A stretch of 64,000 nt of DNA from contig NZ_LDSL01000056.1 in NCBI RefSeq assembly GCF_001476815.1, forward strand, positions 1-64,000. Direction: 5' to 3'. Below are positions 42,189 to 51,311 of the stretch, one piece after another. Under the pieces are notes generated by a model. The model saw nothing but the letters and a program-made list of their open reading frames with translations. It was not told the DNA's origin and did no database searches. Numbering within the stretch: position 1 is the stretch's first letter; every line of letters begins with the position of its first letter. This stretch comes from Pseudacidovorax intermedius (GTDB lineage Bacteria; Pseudomonadota; Gammaproteobacteria; Burkholderiales; Burkholderiaceae_C). The position numbers and the translations under genes are program-made.

Positions 42189-45074
42189 TCAGCCGAGACG
42201 CACGAGTTGTTCCTGCAAGCGTGTCAGCGAAGCGCCGAAATCGGCCACGCGCTTGTTCTCCTGCGCGATCACGGCCGGCGGCGCCTTGGCCACGAAGGCC
42301 TCGTTTCCGAGCTTGGCCTGGGCCTTGGCGATCTCGCCCTGGATGCGCGCGATTTCCTTGCCCAGGCGCACGCGCTCGGCGGCGACGTCGATCTCCACGT
42401 GCAGCGCCAGGCGGGCCTCGCCCACCACGGCCACGGGTGCGGCCTGTGCGGCAGCCGTCCAGGCCGCTTCATCGTCGAAGACCTTGACCTCGCTCAACTT
42501 GGCCAGGGCCTGCAGCACCGGCGCGGCCTGGCGCACGAAGTCGGCATCGCCCACCACGTACAGCGGCAGGCGCTGGGCCGGCGAGACGTTCATCTCGCCG
42601 CGCAGCGTGCGGCACGACGCGACCAGCGCCTTGAGCTTGGCCACGTGCGCCTCGGCCGCCTCGTCGATCTTCTCGGGTTGCGCGACGGGATAGGCGGCGA
42701 CCATGATCGATTCGGCGGCGCGGCCGGCGACCGGCGCGACCTTCTGCCACAACTCCTCGGTGATGAAGGGGATCACTGGATGCGCCAGGCGCAGCAGCGT
42801 CTCCAGCGTGCGGATCAGCGTGCGGCGGGTGGCGCGCTGCTCGGCCTCGCCGCCGGTCTGGATTTGCACCTTGGCGATCTCCAGGTACCAGTCGCAGAAC
42901 TCGTCCCAGGCGAACTGGTAGATGGCATTGGCGACGTTGTCGAGGCGGTATTCGGCGAAGCCTTGCGCCACTTCCTGCTCCACGCGCTGCAGGCGCGAGG
43001 CGATCCAGCGGTCGGCCTGGCTGAAGCGCATGTAGCCGTGGGCCTTGCCGCCGGGGGCGCAGTCGGCCTTGCTGTGGTCCATCAGGCCGCAGTCCTGGCC
43101 TTCGCAGTTCATCAGCACGAAGCGGGTGGCGTTCCACAGCTTGTTGCAGAAGTTGCGATAGCCCTCGCAGCGCTTGCTGTCGAAGTTGATGCTGCGGCCC
43201 AGCGAGGCCAGCGCCGCGAAGGTGAAGCGCAGCGCGTCGGCGCCGTAGGCCGGAATGCCCTCGGGGAATTCCTTCTGCGTGTTCTTGCGCACCTGGGGCG
43301 CGGTCTCGGGCTTGCGCAGGCCCTGGGTGCGCTTGTCGAGCAGCGGCTCCAACGCGATGCCGTCGATCAGGTCCACCGGGTCCAGCACGTTGCCTTCGGA
43401 CTTGCTCATCTTCTTGCCCTGCGCATCGCGCACCAGGCCGTGGATGTAGACGTGCTTGAAGGGCACCCGGCCGGTGAAGTGCGTGGTCATCATGATCATC
43501 CGGGCGACCCAGAAGAAGATGATGTCGTAGCCGGTCACCAGCACGGTGGAGGGCAGGTAGAGGTCGTAGTCCTTGAGGGCGTCGCTGTTGTCCAGTGCTT
43601 CGGGCCAGCCGAGCGAGGAGAAGGGCACCAGCGCCGAGGAGTACCAGGTGTCCAGCACGTCCTCATCGCGCTTGAGGGTCTTGCCAGGGGCCTGCTTCTG
43701 CGCCTCTTCCTCGTTGCGGGCGACGTACACGCGGCCGTCCTCGTCGTACCAGGCGGGAATCTGGTGGCCCCACCAGAGCTGGCGGCTGATGCACCAGTCC
43801 TGGATGTTGTTCATCCACTGGTTGTAGGTGTTGACCCAGTTCTCGGGCACGAAGCGCACCTGGCCCGACTGCACGGCGTCGATGGCCTTCTGGGCGATGC
43901 TCTTGCCGGTGGGGTCCTTGTCGCTCACCTTGGTCATGGCGACGAACCACTGGTCCGTCAGCATGGGCTCGACCACCTGCCCGGTGCGGGCGCAGCGCGG
44001 CACCATCAGCTTGTGCTTCTTCGTCTCGACCAGGGCGCCGGCGGCCTCCAGGTCGGCCACGATCTTCTTGCGGGCGGCGAAGCGGTCCAGGCCGCGGTAG
44101 GCCTCGGGCGCGTTGTCGTTGATCTTGGCGTCCAGCGTCAGCACGCCGATGATGGCGAGGCCATGGCGCTGGCCCACCGCATAGTCGTTGTGGTCGTGCG
44201 CGGGCGTAACCTTGACCACGCCGGTGCCGAACTCGCGGTCCACGTAGTCGTCGGCAATGATGGGGATCAGCCGGTCCACCAGCGGCAGGCGCACCTGCTT
44301 GCCGACCAGGGCGGTGTAGCGCTCGTCCTCGGGGTGGACCATCACGGCGACGTCGCCCAGCATGGTCTCGGGCCGGGTGGTGGCCACCGTCAGGCTGCCG
44401 CTGCCGTCTTCCAGCGGATAGGCGATGTGCCACAGGAAGCCTTCTTCCTCCTCGCTTTCGACCTCCAGGTCGGAGACGGCGGACATCAGCACCGGGTCCC
44501 AGTTCACCAGCCGCTTTCCGCGGTAGATCAGGCCCTGCTCGTACAGGCGCACGAAGGTGTCGGTCACCACCTTGGACAGCTTGTCGTCCATGGTGAAGTA
44601 CTCGCGGCTCCAGTCCACCGTGTCGCCCATGCGGCGCATCTGCTCGGTGATGGTGTTGCCGGACTGCTGCTTCCACTCCCACACGCGGGCGACGAAGTTC
44701 TTGCGGCCCAGGTCGTGGCGGCTCTGGCCCTGGCCCTGCAGCTGGCGCTCCACCACGATCTGCGTGGCGATGCCGGCATGGTCGGTGCCCGGCACCCACA
44801 GCGTGTTCGCGCCCGCCATGCGGTGGTAGCGCGTCAGGCTGTCCATGATGGTCTGGTTGAAGGCGTGGCCCATGTGCAGCGTGCCGGTCACGTTGGGCGG
44901 CGGCAGCTGGATGGCGAAGGAGGGCGCGCCGGCCTGGGGCGCCTGCGTGCCGCGGAAGCCCGCCTTCGCATAGCCGCGGCGCTCCCACTCGGGGCCCCAG
45001 TGGGCCTCGATGGCGGCGGGTTCGAAGGACTTGGCGAGGCTCTGGAGGCCGGGTTGCAGGGGCGTGTCGCTCAT
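42189..45074 (-). CDS. valS: Valyl-tRNA synthetase
   Basis: 961 aa class Ia aminoacyl-tRNA synthetase, full length. The HIGH-type motif is [15 protein letters not shown] (near residue 45) and the KMSKS motif is [13 protein letters not shown]. Between them is the CP1 editing domain that clears mischarged threonine. The tail holds the anticodon-binding helical domain and the C-terminal coiled coil ([24 protein letters not shown]) characteristic of ValRS. The ATG at 45074 ([19 protein letters not shown]) is preferred because the upstream in-frame extension is a proline-rich leader. A TAAAAT box lies 169 nt upstream. Confidence 0.98.
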   Translation of the reverse strand: MSDTPLQPGLQSLAKSFEPAAIEAHWGPEWERRGYAKAGFRGTQAPQAGAPSFAIQLPPPNVTGTLHMGHAFNQTIMDSLTRYHRMAGANTLWVPGTDHAGIATQIVVERQLQGQGQSRHDLGRKNFVARVWEWKQQSGNTITEQMRRMGDTVDWSREYFTMDDKLSKVVTDTFVRLYEQGLIYRGKRLVNWDPVLMSAVSDLEVESEEEEGFLWHIAYPLEDGSGSLTVATTRPETMLGDVAVMVHPEDERYTALVGKQVRLPLVDRLIPIIADDYVDREFGTGVVKVTPAHDHNDYAVGQRHGLAIIGVLTLDAKINDNAPEAYRGLDRFAARKKIVADLEAAGALVETKKHKLMVPRCARTGQVVEPMLTDQWFVAMTKVSDKDPTGKSIAQKAIDAVQSGQVRFVPENWVNTYNQWMNNIQDWCISRQLWWGHQIPAWYDEDGRVYVARNEEEAQKQAPGKTLKRDEDVLDTWYSSALVPFSSLGWPEALDNSDALKDYDLYLPSTVLVTGYDIIFFWVARMIMMTTHFTGRVPFKHVYIHGLVRDAQGKKMSKSEGNVLDPVDLIDGIALEPLLDKRTQGLRKPETAPQVRKNTQKEFPEGIPAYGADALRFTFAALASLGRSINFDSKRCEGYRNFCNKLWNATRFVLMNCEGQDCGLMDHSKADCAPGGKAHGYMRFSQADRWIASRLQRVEQEVAQGFAEYRLDNVANAIYQFAWDEFCDWYLEIAKVQIQTGGEAEQRATRRTLIRTLETLLRLAHPVIPFITEELWQKVAPVAGRAAESIMVAAYPVAQPEKIDEAAEAHVAKLKALVASCRTLRGEMNVSPAQRLPLYVVGDADFVRQAAPVLQALAKLSEVKVFDDEAAWTAAAQAAPVAVVGEARLALHVEIDVAAERVRLGKEIARIQGEIAKAQAKLGNEAFVAKAPPAVIAQENKRVADFGASLTRLQEQLVRLG

Positions 45075-45242
45075 GGGCGGAATGGGGCAGGGCGCGCCGG
45101 CCGGAGGACTGGCGCGCGGGGCGGTTCGAAGATGGGGGACTTCGGCAGGCCCGGTCCCCACGGGTGCGGCGAGGCTCGGTGCCAGGGCAGCGAGGCGCGG
45201 TCCGAACGGGCGGGCGGAGGCTTGGCGAAGCGGAAACGGGCA

Positions 45243-45248
45243 ATTTTA
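45243..45248 (-). promoter_or_regulatory. -10 box (TAAAAT) of valS
   Basis: TAAAAT on the minus strand inside an otherwise GC-rich 299-bp divergent region. It would give a leader of about 160 nt, long enough for leader-mediated control. No T-box or attenuator was identified. Confidence 0.45.
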
Positions 45249-45361
45249 GGCGGGCGTGTCCGGCCGCACCCCGCAGCGCCCGGCGGCGCGCGGGCCGGCG
45301 CGCCCACGGGCGCCGAGGCCGGGCACTTTCTTCCTTCATCGAATCCCGGTCCATGCTCTTT

Positions 45362-45367
45362 CATAAT
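45362..45367 (+). promoter_or_regulatory. -10 box (CATAAT) placed 6 nt before the yaaA ATG
   Basis: CATAAT followed by TCCCGC and ATG at 45374. Spacing predicts a leaderless transcript and supports this start over the ATG at 45353. Confidence 0.5.
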
Positions 45368-45373
45368 TCCCGC

Positions 45374-46153
45374 ATGCTTTTCCTGCTCTCGCCGGCCAAG
45401 TCGCTGGACTACGACACGCCGATCCCCGAAGACCTGCCCGCCACCCAGCCCGTGTTCGAGGGCGCCCGCGGCCCTGCTGCCGAGCTGATCGGCCTGATGC
45501 GCCAGAAGTCGCCGCAGCAGGTGGCCGAGCTGATGCACCTGTCGGACAAGCTGGCCGCCCTCAACGTGGCCCGCTACGAGGCCTGGGCGCCCAAGGGCAC
45601 GGCGAAGAACGCCCGCCAGGCCGCCCTGGCCTTCGACGGCGACGTGTACGGCGGCCTGGACGCGCGCAGCCTGAGCGCCGCGCAGCTGGCCTGGGCGCAG
45701 GACCACGTGGTCATGCTCAGCGGCCTGTACGGCGTGCTGCGGCCGCTGGACCGGCTGCAGCCCTACCGCCTGGAGATGGGCACCGCCCTGGCCAATCCGC
45801 GCGGCAAGGACCTGTACGACTTCTGGGGCGACCGCATCGCCGCGTGGCTCAACGAGCGGCTGGCCGCCGACCGCACGCCGGTGGTGGTCAACCTGGCCTC
45901 GCAGGAATACTTCAAGGCCGTCGACCTGAAGACGCTCAAGGCGCGCGTGGTGGCGTGCGTGTTCCAGGAGCGCAAGGGCGACGACTACAAGATCGTCAGC
46001 TTCCACGCCAAGCGTGCCCGCGGCCTCATGGCGCGCTGGGCCATCCTGCACAAGGCGGCCACGCCGCAACGGCTGGAGGCCTTCAACCTGGAAGGCTATG
46101 CCTTCGCCCCCGCGGTGTCCCAGCCGGACCGGCTGGTGTTCCGCCGCGGCTGA
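45374..46153 (+). CDS. yaaA: YaaA family peroxide-stress protein (DUF328)
   Basis: 259 aa, the normal YaaA length. The start at 45374 gives MLFLLSPAKSLDYDTP, matching the conserved MLILISPAKTLD opening; the ATG 21 nt upstream adds residues not seen in the family. Other landmarks are LSDKLAALNVARYEAW, GDVYGGLDARSL and NLASQEYFKAVD. In E. coli YaaA lowers free intracellular iron under hydrogen peroxide stress and binds DNA. A CATAAT box abuts the start codon. Confidence 0.95.
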   Translation: MLFLLSPAKSLDYDTPIPEDLPATQPVFEGARGPAAELIGLMRQKSPQQVAELMHLSDKLAALNVARYEAWAPKGTAKNARQAALAFDGDVYGGLDARSLSAAQLAWAQDHVVMLSGLYGVLRPLDRLQPYRLEMGTALANPRGKDLYDFWGDRIAAWLNERLAADRTPVVVNLASQEYFKAVDLKTLKARVVACVFQERKGDDYKIVSFHAKRARGLMARWAILHKAATPQRLEAFNLEGYAFAPAVSQPDRLVFRRG

Positions 46154-46198
46154 ACGTTATCCTGACGCATTGGGCGCCAGCCCAGGGAGTCCCAGCGC

Positions 46199-47029
46199 AT
46201 GCAAGCCCTCACCCCCGAGCTCCGGCAGTGGATCCAGTCCCAGCTCGCTGCCGGCCATTCCGTCGCCACGCTGCGCGCGTCCATGCACGCGGCCGGCTGG
46301 CGCGACGACGCGACCGACATGGCGCTGGCCGAGCTCGAGCGCGGCGCGGCACCCGAACTGCCGCCCGCCCGCACCGAGATGCCCGAGCCCGCCCTGGCCG
46401 GGGACCCGCTCTACCTCGACGCCGGCGACCGCCGGGTGCAGGTCATGCAGACCCTGGCCCAGCCGCGCGTGGTGGTCTTCGGCCAGTTGCTCAGCGACGA
46501 CGAATGCGAGCAGCTCATCGCCGCCGCCCGCAGCCGCCTGGCGCGCTCGCTCACGGTGGAGACCAAGACCGGCGGCGAGGCCGTCAACGCCGACCGCACC
46601 AGCGACGGCATGTTCTTCCAGCGCGGCGAAAACGAACTCGTCAGCCGGATCGAGGACCGCATCGCCCGCCTGCTGAACTGGCCGGTGGAGCGCGGCGAGG
46701 GCCTGCAGATCCTGCGCTATTCGCCCGGCGCGCAGTACCGGCCGCACTACGACTACTTCGACCCGGGCGAGCCCGGCACGCCCACGATTCTCAAGCGCGG
46801 TGGTCAGCGCGTCGGCACGCTGGTGATGTACCTGCATGAGCCCGAGCGCGGCGGCGCCACCACCTTCCCCGACGTCGGCCTGGCCGTGGCGCCGGTGCGC
46901 GGCTCCGCCGTGTTCTTCTCCTACGACCGGCCGCATCCCACCACCAAGACGCTGCACGGCGGCGCGCCGGTGGAGGCGGGCGAGAAATGGGTCGCCACCA
47001 AGTGGCTGCGCGAGGGCGAGTTCAAGTGA
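46199..47029 (+). CDS. 2-oxoglutarate-Fe(II) dioxygenase, prolyl 4-hydroxylase-like
   Basis: 276 aa. A short N-terminal helical segment (RQWIQSQLAAGHSVATLRASMHAAGW at 46223) comes before a P4Hc-type double-stranded beta-helix domain (about 85-272). The iron ligands are His183 and Asp185 in RPHYDYFDP and His253 in KTLHGGAPV; the 2-oxoglutarate-binding Lys is expected in GEKWVATKW. A TLVMYLHEPERGGATTFPD stretch is typical of the family. Bacterial relatives hydroxylate prolines in proteins such as EF-Tu, but the substrate here is unknown. A TATCCT box at 46158-46163 and a GGGAG ribosome site precede the ATG. Confidence 0.92.
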   Translation: MQALTPELRQWIQSQLAAGHSVATLRASMHAAGWRDDATDMALAELERGAAPELPPARTEMPEPALAGDPLYLDAGDRRVQVMQTLAQPRVVVFGQLLSDDECEQLIAAARSRLARSLTVETKTGGEAVNADRTSDGMFFQRGENELVSRIEDRIARLLNWPVERGEGLQILRYSPGAQYRPHYDYFDPGEPGTPTILKRGGQRVGTLVMYLHEPERGGATTFPDVGLAVAPVRGSAVFFSYDRPHPTTKTLHGGAPVEAGEKWVATKWLREGEFK

Positions 47030-47045
47030 GCCGGGAGCGCCGCCG

Positions 47046-47969
47046 ATGAGCGCCGGCACCGTCCGCGCCAACGGCATCGACATCGCCTTCGAGGACAGCG
47101 GCGGCAGCGGCCCCGTGGTGCTGCTGGTCATGGGCCTGGGCATGCAGCTGATCGCCTGGCCGGCCGCGCTGGTCGACGCGCTCGCCGGCGCCGGCTACCG
47201 CGTGCTGAGGCACGACAACCGCGATGCCGGCCTGTCCACCCATTTCAAGGGCGCGGACAGCGGCAACCTGCTGTGGCAGGCGCTGCGCCAGCGCATGGGC
47301 CTGCCGCTGGACGTGCCTTACGGCCTGCAGGACATGGCGCAGGACGCGCTGGGCCTGCTCGACGCCCTGGGCATCGGCGAGGCGCATGTGCTGGGCGTTT
47401 CCATGGGCGGCATGATCGCCCAGCGCATGGCGGCCGGCGCGCCGCAGCGGGTGCGCAGCCTCACCAGCGTCATGAGCAGCAGCGGCGCCCGCCACCTGCC
47501 GGGTCCGCGCGCCGACGTCGCCGCCGCCATGGTGCGGCGGCCGCCGCGGCGCGATGCCGGCGAGGCGGCGCTGGTCGCCCATGCGGTCGGCCTGCTGCGC
47601 CTCATCGGCAGCCCGGGCTTCGCCCAGGCGCAGGACGAGGCGGTGCTGGCCGAGCAGGTGCGCACGGCCCTGCGCCGCAACTACGACCCTGCCGGCACGC
47701 GCCGCCAGCTGATGGCCATCTGGGCCGATACCGACCGGCCTGCGCTGCTCGGCCGCATCGCCTGCCCGGCGCTGGTGCTGCATGGCGAGGCCGACCCGCT
47801 GCTGCCCATCGAATGCGGCCGCGACACGGCCCGGCGCATTCCCGGTGCGCGCTTCGTCGGCATTCCCGGCATGGGCCACGACTGGCCACCGGGCGTGGCC
47901 GACCGGCTGCTGGCCGAAGTCCTTCCCTTCCTGCAGGATGCCGACGCCCGCCGACAATCGGCGGCATGA
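47046..47969 (+). CDS. Alpha/beta hydrolase
   Basis: 307 aa. Alpha/beta hydrolase fold with oxyanion region LVMGLGMQL, strand HDNRDAGLS, nucleophile elbow GVSMGGM (Ser119), Asp in [12 protein letters not shown] and His in GMGHDWP. The closest known groups by these motifs are aclacinomycin methylesterase-like and general esterase/epoxide hydrolase-like enzymes ([13 protein letters not shown] is typical), but no substrate can be assigned. It lies 16 bp after the dioxygenase gene, and its stop overlaps the queF start, so the three are probably co-transcribed. Confidence 0.88.
   Translation: MSAGTVRANGIDIAFEDSGGSGPVVLLVMGLGMQLIAWPAALVDALAGAGYRVLRHDNRDAGLSTHFKGADSGNLLWQALRQRMGLPLDVPYGLQDMAQDALGLLDALGIGEAHVLGVSMGGMIAQRMAAGAPQRVRSLTSVMSSSGARHLPGPRADVAAAMVRRPPRRDAGEAALVAHAVGLLRLIGSPGFAQAQDEAVLAEQVRTALRRNYDPAGTRRQLMAIWADTDRPALLGRIACPALVLHGEADPLLPIECGRDTARRIPGARFVGIPGMGHDWPPGVADRLLAEVLPFLQDADARRQSAA
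47953..47958 (+). promoter_or_regulatory. -10 box (GACAAT) placed 7 nt before the queF ATG
   Basis: GACAAT lies within the last codons of the hydrolase gene, 7 nt before the queF ATG at 47966. It may give queF its own leaderless transcript in addition to operon read-through. Confidence 0.35.
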
Positions 47970-48823
47970 GTCTGGACACCACCCCCGAGCAGTCGCAGCT
48001 GGGCCGGGCCTCGGCCTATGCCGACCGCTATGACCCCGCGCTGCTCTTTCCCCTGCCGCGCGCGCCGCAGCGCATCGAGATGGGCATTGACGGCCCGCGC
48101 CTGCCCTTCTTCGGCGCCGACCTGTGGACCGCCTTCGAGCTGTCGTGGCTCAACCCGCGCGGCAAGCCGCAGCTGGCCATCGTGCATTTCACCGTGCCCT
48201 GCGAGACGCCCAACATCATCGAGAGCAAGTCCTTCAAGCTCTACCTCAACAGCTTCAACAGCAGCACCTTCGCCGATGCCGAGGCGGTGCGCGAGCGGCT
48301 GCGGGCGGACCTGGCCGAGGCGCTGTGGCGCGGCAGCGAGCGGGCCGGCAGCGTGGGCGTCAAGCTGCTGGCACCCGCGCAGTTCGCGGCCGAGCGCGTG
48401 GCCGAGCTGGAGGGCCTGGACCTGGACCGGCTGGACGTCGACTGCACCGACTACCAGCCCCGCCCCGAGCTGCTGCGCACCGTGCCCGGCGAGCCCGCCG
48501 TGAACGAGACGCTCGCCAGCCGCCTGCTCAAGAGCAACTGCCGCGTAACCGGCCAGCCCGACTGGGGCAGCGTGCAGATCAGCTACAGCGGCGCGCCCAT
48601 CGACCAGGAAGGGCTGCTGCGCTACATCGTGAGCTTTCGCAACCACAACGAATTCCACGAGCCCTGCGCCGAGCGCATCTTCACGGACATCTGGCAGCGC
48701 TGCGCGCCCACCCGGCTGGCCGTGTACTGCCGCTACACCCGCCGCGGCGGGCTGGACATCAACCCCTTCCGCACCAGCTGGCCGCAGGCGCTGCCGCCCA
48801 ACCTGCGCACCGCGCGCCAGTAG
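47966..48823 (+). CDS. queF: NADPH-dependent 7-cyano-7-deazaguanine reductase (QueF, long type)
   Basis: 285 aa, the bimodular (YqfD/E. coli-like) QueF length. It reduces preQ0 to preQ1 in queuosine biosynthesis. The active-site Cys is C192 in [19 protein letters not shown], with the substrate-binding His and Glu in [14 protein letters not shown]. The N-terminal half has [20 protein letters not shown], the QueF T-fold motif. The start ATG overlaps the preceding stop by 4 bp. Confidence 0.96.
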   Translation: MSLDTTPEQSQLGRASAYADRYDPALLFPLPRAPQRIEMGIDGPRLPFFGADLWTAFELSWLNPRGKPQLAIVHFTVPCETPNIIESKSFKLYLNSFNSSTFADAEAVRERLRADLAEALWRGSERAGSVGVKLLAPAQFAAERVAELEGLDLDRLDVDCTDYQPRPELLRTVPGEPAVNETLASRLLKSNCRVTGQPDWGSVQISYSGAPIDQEGLLRYIVSFRNHNEFHEPCAERIFTDIWQRCAPTRLAVYCRYTRRGGLDINPFRTSWPQALPPNLRTARQ

Positions 48824-49004
48824 GCCCGGCCCCGGCCGGCGAGCCGTCGGCATGCTCCTACAGCCGCCTGGGGCCGCCCCGCGCATACTGCGCCAGCTGC
48901 GGCCGACCCCTGCCCGCGCAGCCGCCGGCAGGCCCGCCAGCCGCTGACGGCGGCCTCTGACGCCGCCCCTGACCCCAACACCCACATCGCGCGAGGATCT
49001 CCGC

Positions 49005-49367
49005 TTGAACGTTCTCATCGTCGACGACAACGCCTCTGCCGCCGAGCTGCTGCAGGAGCTGATCGTCCTGCAGGACCACCAGGCCCGCTGCGCGCTCACG
49101 GCGCAGGAGGCGATCGACGCCTTCGCGCAGGAGCATTTCGACATCGCCCTGGTCGACCTGACCCTGCCCGACCGCCCGGGCGCCGAAGTGGCCCAGCACT
49201 TCCGCAGCCAGGCCGCCGGCCGGCCACTGCTGCTGGTCGCTATTTCGGGCTACGGCGCGGGCGACGCCACCGGCGCGCAGGCCATGCCCTTCTTCGACCA
49301 CTATCTGCAGAAGCCGATCGACTTCGACGCGCTCGACCGGCTGCTGGCACCGCCCGCCACCGCATGA
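49005..49367 (+). CDS. Single-domain response regulator (CheY-like receiver)
   Basis: 120 aa from a TTG at 49005, with GAGG 8 nt upstream. It consists of a receiver domain only: acidic pair Asp7/Asp8 in IVDDNAS, phospho-acceptor Asp51 in ALVDLTLPDRPG, Ser in AISGYG and the conserved Lys in LQKPIDF. With no output domain it must act by protein-protein contact or as a phosphate shuttle. Its stop overlaps the next gene's start (ATGA), which encodes a kinase-like protein, so the two probably form one signalling unit. Confidence 0.88.
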   Translation: MNVLIVDDNASAAELLQELIVLQDHQARCALTAQEAIDAFAQEHFDIALVDLTLPDRPGAEVAQHFRSQAAGRPLLLVAISGYGAGDATGAQAMPFFDHYLQKPIDFDALDRLLAPPATA

Positions 49368-50047
49368 AAGCCTCCCCCAGCGCCCGTAGCTGGATCGCCG
49401 CCGGCGTCCGGCACGAGCTGTTGATGCGCGCGCTGCCCGCGCTGCGCCACGAGATGGCCGGGCCGGTGTCGCTGCTGCGCATGACGCTGCTGATGCTCAA
49501 GCGCCATGCCGGCGCCACGCCGGTCGATGGCGCCGCCTGCCTGCAGCGCGTGGACCAGGCCAGCGACCAGCTGGCGCTGCTGGTCGATTCGGTACGCGCC
49601 CTGCGCGACTGGGAGCTGGCCACCACCGACGAGGGCCTGGGCCGCAGCGAGCTCGTGCGCCAGTGCGCGGCGCTGATGCGCGCCGCCTTCGACCTCAATG
49701 GCCTGTCGCTGGAGATCGATCCCCGACTCGAAGCCGACGGTGACGATGCGCCGCGCTGGCCGGACGGCGCCGCCCTGCGCTACCTGCTGCTCGGCGCCCT
49801 GGGCCATCTGCACGACCAGCAGGAAGCGCCGGCCATCGTGCGCATCGAGCCCAGCGATCAGGCGCACGAGTTGCGGGTGCGCGTGGGTCCCAGGCTCGAC
49901 GGCCGCGACGACCCGGAGCTGCTGCAGCACCGCGCGCCGCGCAGCCTGGCCATCGACGCCGTGTGCCTGCAGAGCCTGGCCGAGGACCTGGGCCGCGAGA
50001 TCACGACCGAGCCGGACGGGGTGCGCCTGTCGCTGAAGCCCGCTTGA
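49364..50047 (+). CDS. Small histidine-kinase-like protein lacking a clear ATP-binding G box
   Basis: 227 aa, soluble. Residues 20-95 resemble a HisKA dimerisation helix pair with a candidate phospho-acceptor His29 in LPALRHEMAGPVSLLRM. The C-terminal part (about 110-225) has the overall pattern of a HATPase domain (ALRYLLLGALGHLHDQ at the N-box position, then a strand-rich end LGREITTEPDGVRLSLKP), but no DxGxG or GxGLG motif is seen. It may be a phosphotransfer (Hpt-like) partner for the upstream receiver rather than an active kinase. Its 3' end overlaps the convergent topoisomerase gene by 47 bp. Confidence 0.65.
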   Translation: MKASPSARSWIAAGVRHELLMRALPALRHEMAGPVSLLRMTLLMLKRHAGATPVDGAACLQRVDQASDQLALLVDSVRALRDWELATTDEGLGRSELVRQCAALMRAAFDLNGLSLEIDPRLEADGDDAPRWPDGAALRYLLLGALGHLHDQQEAPAIVRIEPSDQAHELRVRVGPRLDGRDDPELLQHRAPRSLAIDAVCLQSLAEDLGREITTEPDGVRLSLKPA

Positions 50048-51179
50048 GCTTTCGGGCCTCGCGCTGCAGCGCGAGGCGATGGCGGCGCAGGAATTCCATC
50101 AGCCTTCCCTCCGCCGACAGGAGTCCGCGCCGCGTGCGCGCGGTGCCCAGGCCGTCCCACACCTCCGCCATGGCCTGAGCGTCTGCCGACAGCTTGGTGC
50201 CCAGCGCCAGCACGGCAGGATGGATGTAGGCCTTGCGGCAGACGGCCGGCGTGTTGCCCAGCTGCTTGGCCACTGCGCCCAGGATTTCCTTGGCGCGGAT
50301 GCGCAGGCCGGCGGGTTCGTCCACCTGCCGGTCGCAGGCCAGGCGTGTCAGTTCCAGGGCCTGCACCGAGCCGTGCCAGGTGCGGAAGTCCTTGGCCGTG
50401 AATTCGCCGCCGGTGGCCTCGCGCAGGTAGTCGTTGACGTCGCCGGAGCTCACGTGCCGTTGTTCGCCGTCCTCGTCCACGTACTGGAAGAGGGCCTGGC
50501 CGGGCAGTTGCTGGCATTGCCGCACCACGCGGGCCACGCGCTTGTCGTCCACTTTGGCTTCGTGCATCACGCCGCTCTTGCCGCGAAAGCGCAGCTTCAA
50601 CTGCCCGCCCGCGGTCTGCAGATGCCGGTTGCGCAGTGTGGTCAGGCCGAAGGAATTGTTGGTGCGGGCATATTCCTCGTTGCCCACGCGCAGGTAGGTG
50701 GTGTCCAGCAGGCGCACGATGGCGGCCAGCACGGCTTCGCGGGAAGGCTTGCCGCGCGCCTTGTCCAGGTCGCGCCGCACGCGGGCACGGATGCGGGGCA
50801 GCGCCTGGCCGAACTGCTCCAGGCGCTCGAACTTGGCCTCGTCCTTCAGCAGACGCCAGTCCGGGTGGTAGCGGTACTGCCGCCGGCCTCGCGCGTCCAG
50901 CCCGGTGGCCTGCAGGTGGCCATTGGCGAGGGGGCAGATCCACACCTGCTCGTAGGCCGGCGGAATCGCCAGCTTGCGGATGCGCGTGATTTCAGCGGCG
51001 TCGCGGATCCAGCGGCCCTTGGCGTCGCGGTAGCGGAAGTCGGCCGCGCCGCCGCCGCTGCGCACGCGCTGGATGCCCGGCATCTCGCTGGAGACATAGA
51101 GCAGGCCGTTGCCGATGGGCGTGGGCGCCGCGGCAGCCGCGGGGGTGTCCTGGGAGGTGGAGGCAGTGGCGTCGAGCAT
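50001..51179 (-). CDS. DNA topoisomerase IB (poxvirus/bacterial type)
   Basis: 392 aa from the ATG at 51179; an in-frame ATG at 51218 would add 13 residues. The N-terminal beta domain has GIQRVRSGGGAADFRYRD and AIPPAYEQVWICP. The catalytic domain (about 160-340) has VRLLDTTYLRVGNEEYARTN, SGVMHEAKVDDKRVARVV, DFRTWHGSV and the nucleophile Tyr318 in CRKAYIHPAV. The enzyme relaxes supercoils through a 3'-phosphotyrosine link. The basic C-terminal tail (ALQREARKLKRASATGAP) overlaps the end of the opposing kinase-like gene. It is followed upstream on the same strand by dinB. Confidence 0.92.
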   Translation of the reverse strand: MLDATASTSQDTPAAAAAPTPIGNGLLYVSSEMPGIQRVRSGGGAADFRYRDAKGRWIRDAAEITRIRKLAIPPAYEQVWICPLANGHLQATGLDARGRRQYRYHPDWRLLKDEAKFERLEQFGQALPRIRARVRRDLDKARGKPSREAVLAAIVRLLDTTYLRVGNEEYARTNNSFGLTTLRNRHLQTAGGQLKLRFRGKSGVMHEAKVDDKRVARVVRQCQQLPGQALFQYVDEDGEQRHVSSGDVNDYLREATGGEFTAKDFRTWHGSVQALELTRLACDRQVDEPAGLRIRAKEILGAVAKQLGNTPAVCRKAYIHPAVLALGTKLSADAQAMAEVWDGLGTARTRRGLLSAEGRLMEFLRRHRLALQREARKLKRASATGAPRPARS

Positions 51180-51311
51180 GGCGTTGGGCGATGGATGGGC
51201 AAGCTGCCATGCGCGCACCGCCGTGGATGTAGGACGCCGGGGTGGGGCCTGGTCCGTTGCAGCATCGCCGCACGCGTCGGCGGCGTGGCAACGGGCCCGG
51301 TCCGCGCCTTC

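Noticed and set aside
45353-45373. An upstream ATG as the yaaA start
   Set aside because: It would add seven residues before the conserved family N-terminus, and a -10-like box lies between the two ATGs.
45075-45373. A T-box or attenuator in the valS leader
   Set aside because: No T-box consensus (AGGGTGGNACCGCG), leader peptide with valine codons or terminator hairpin could be found.
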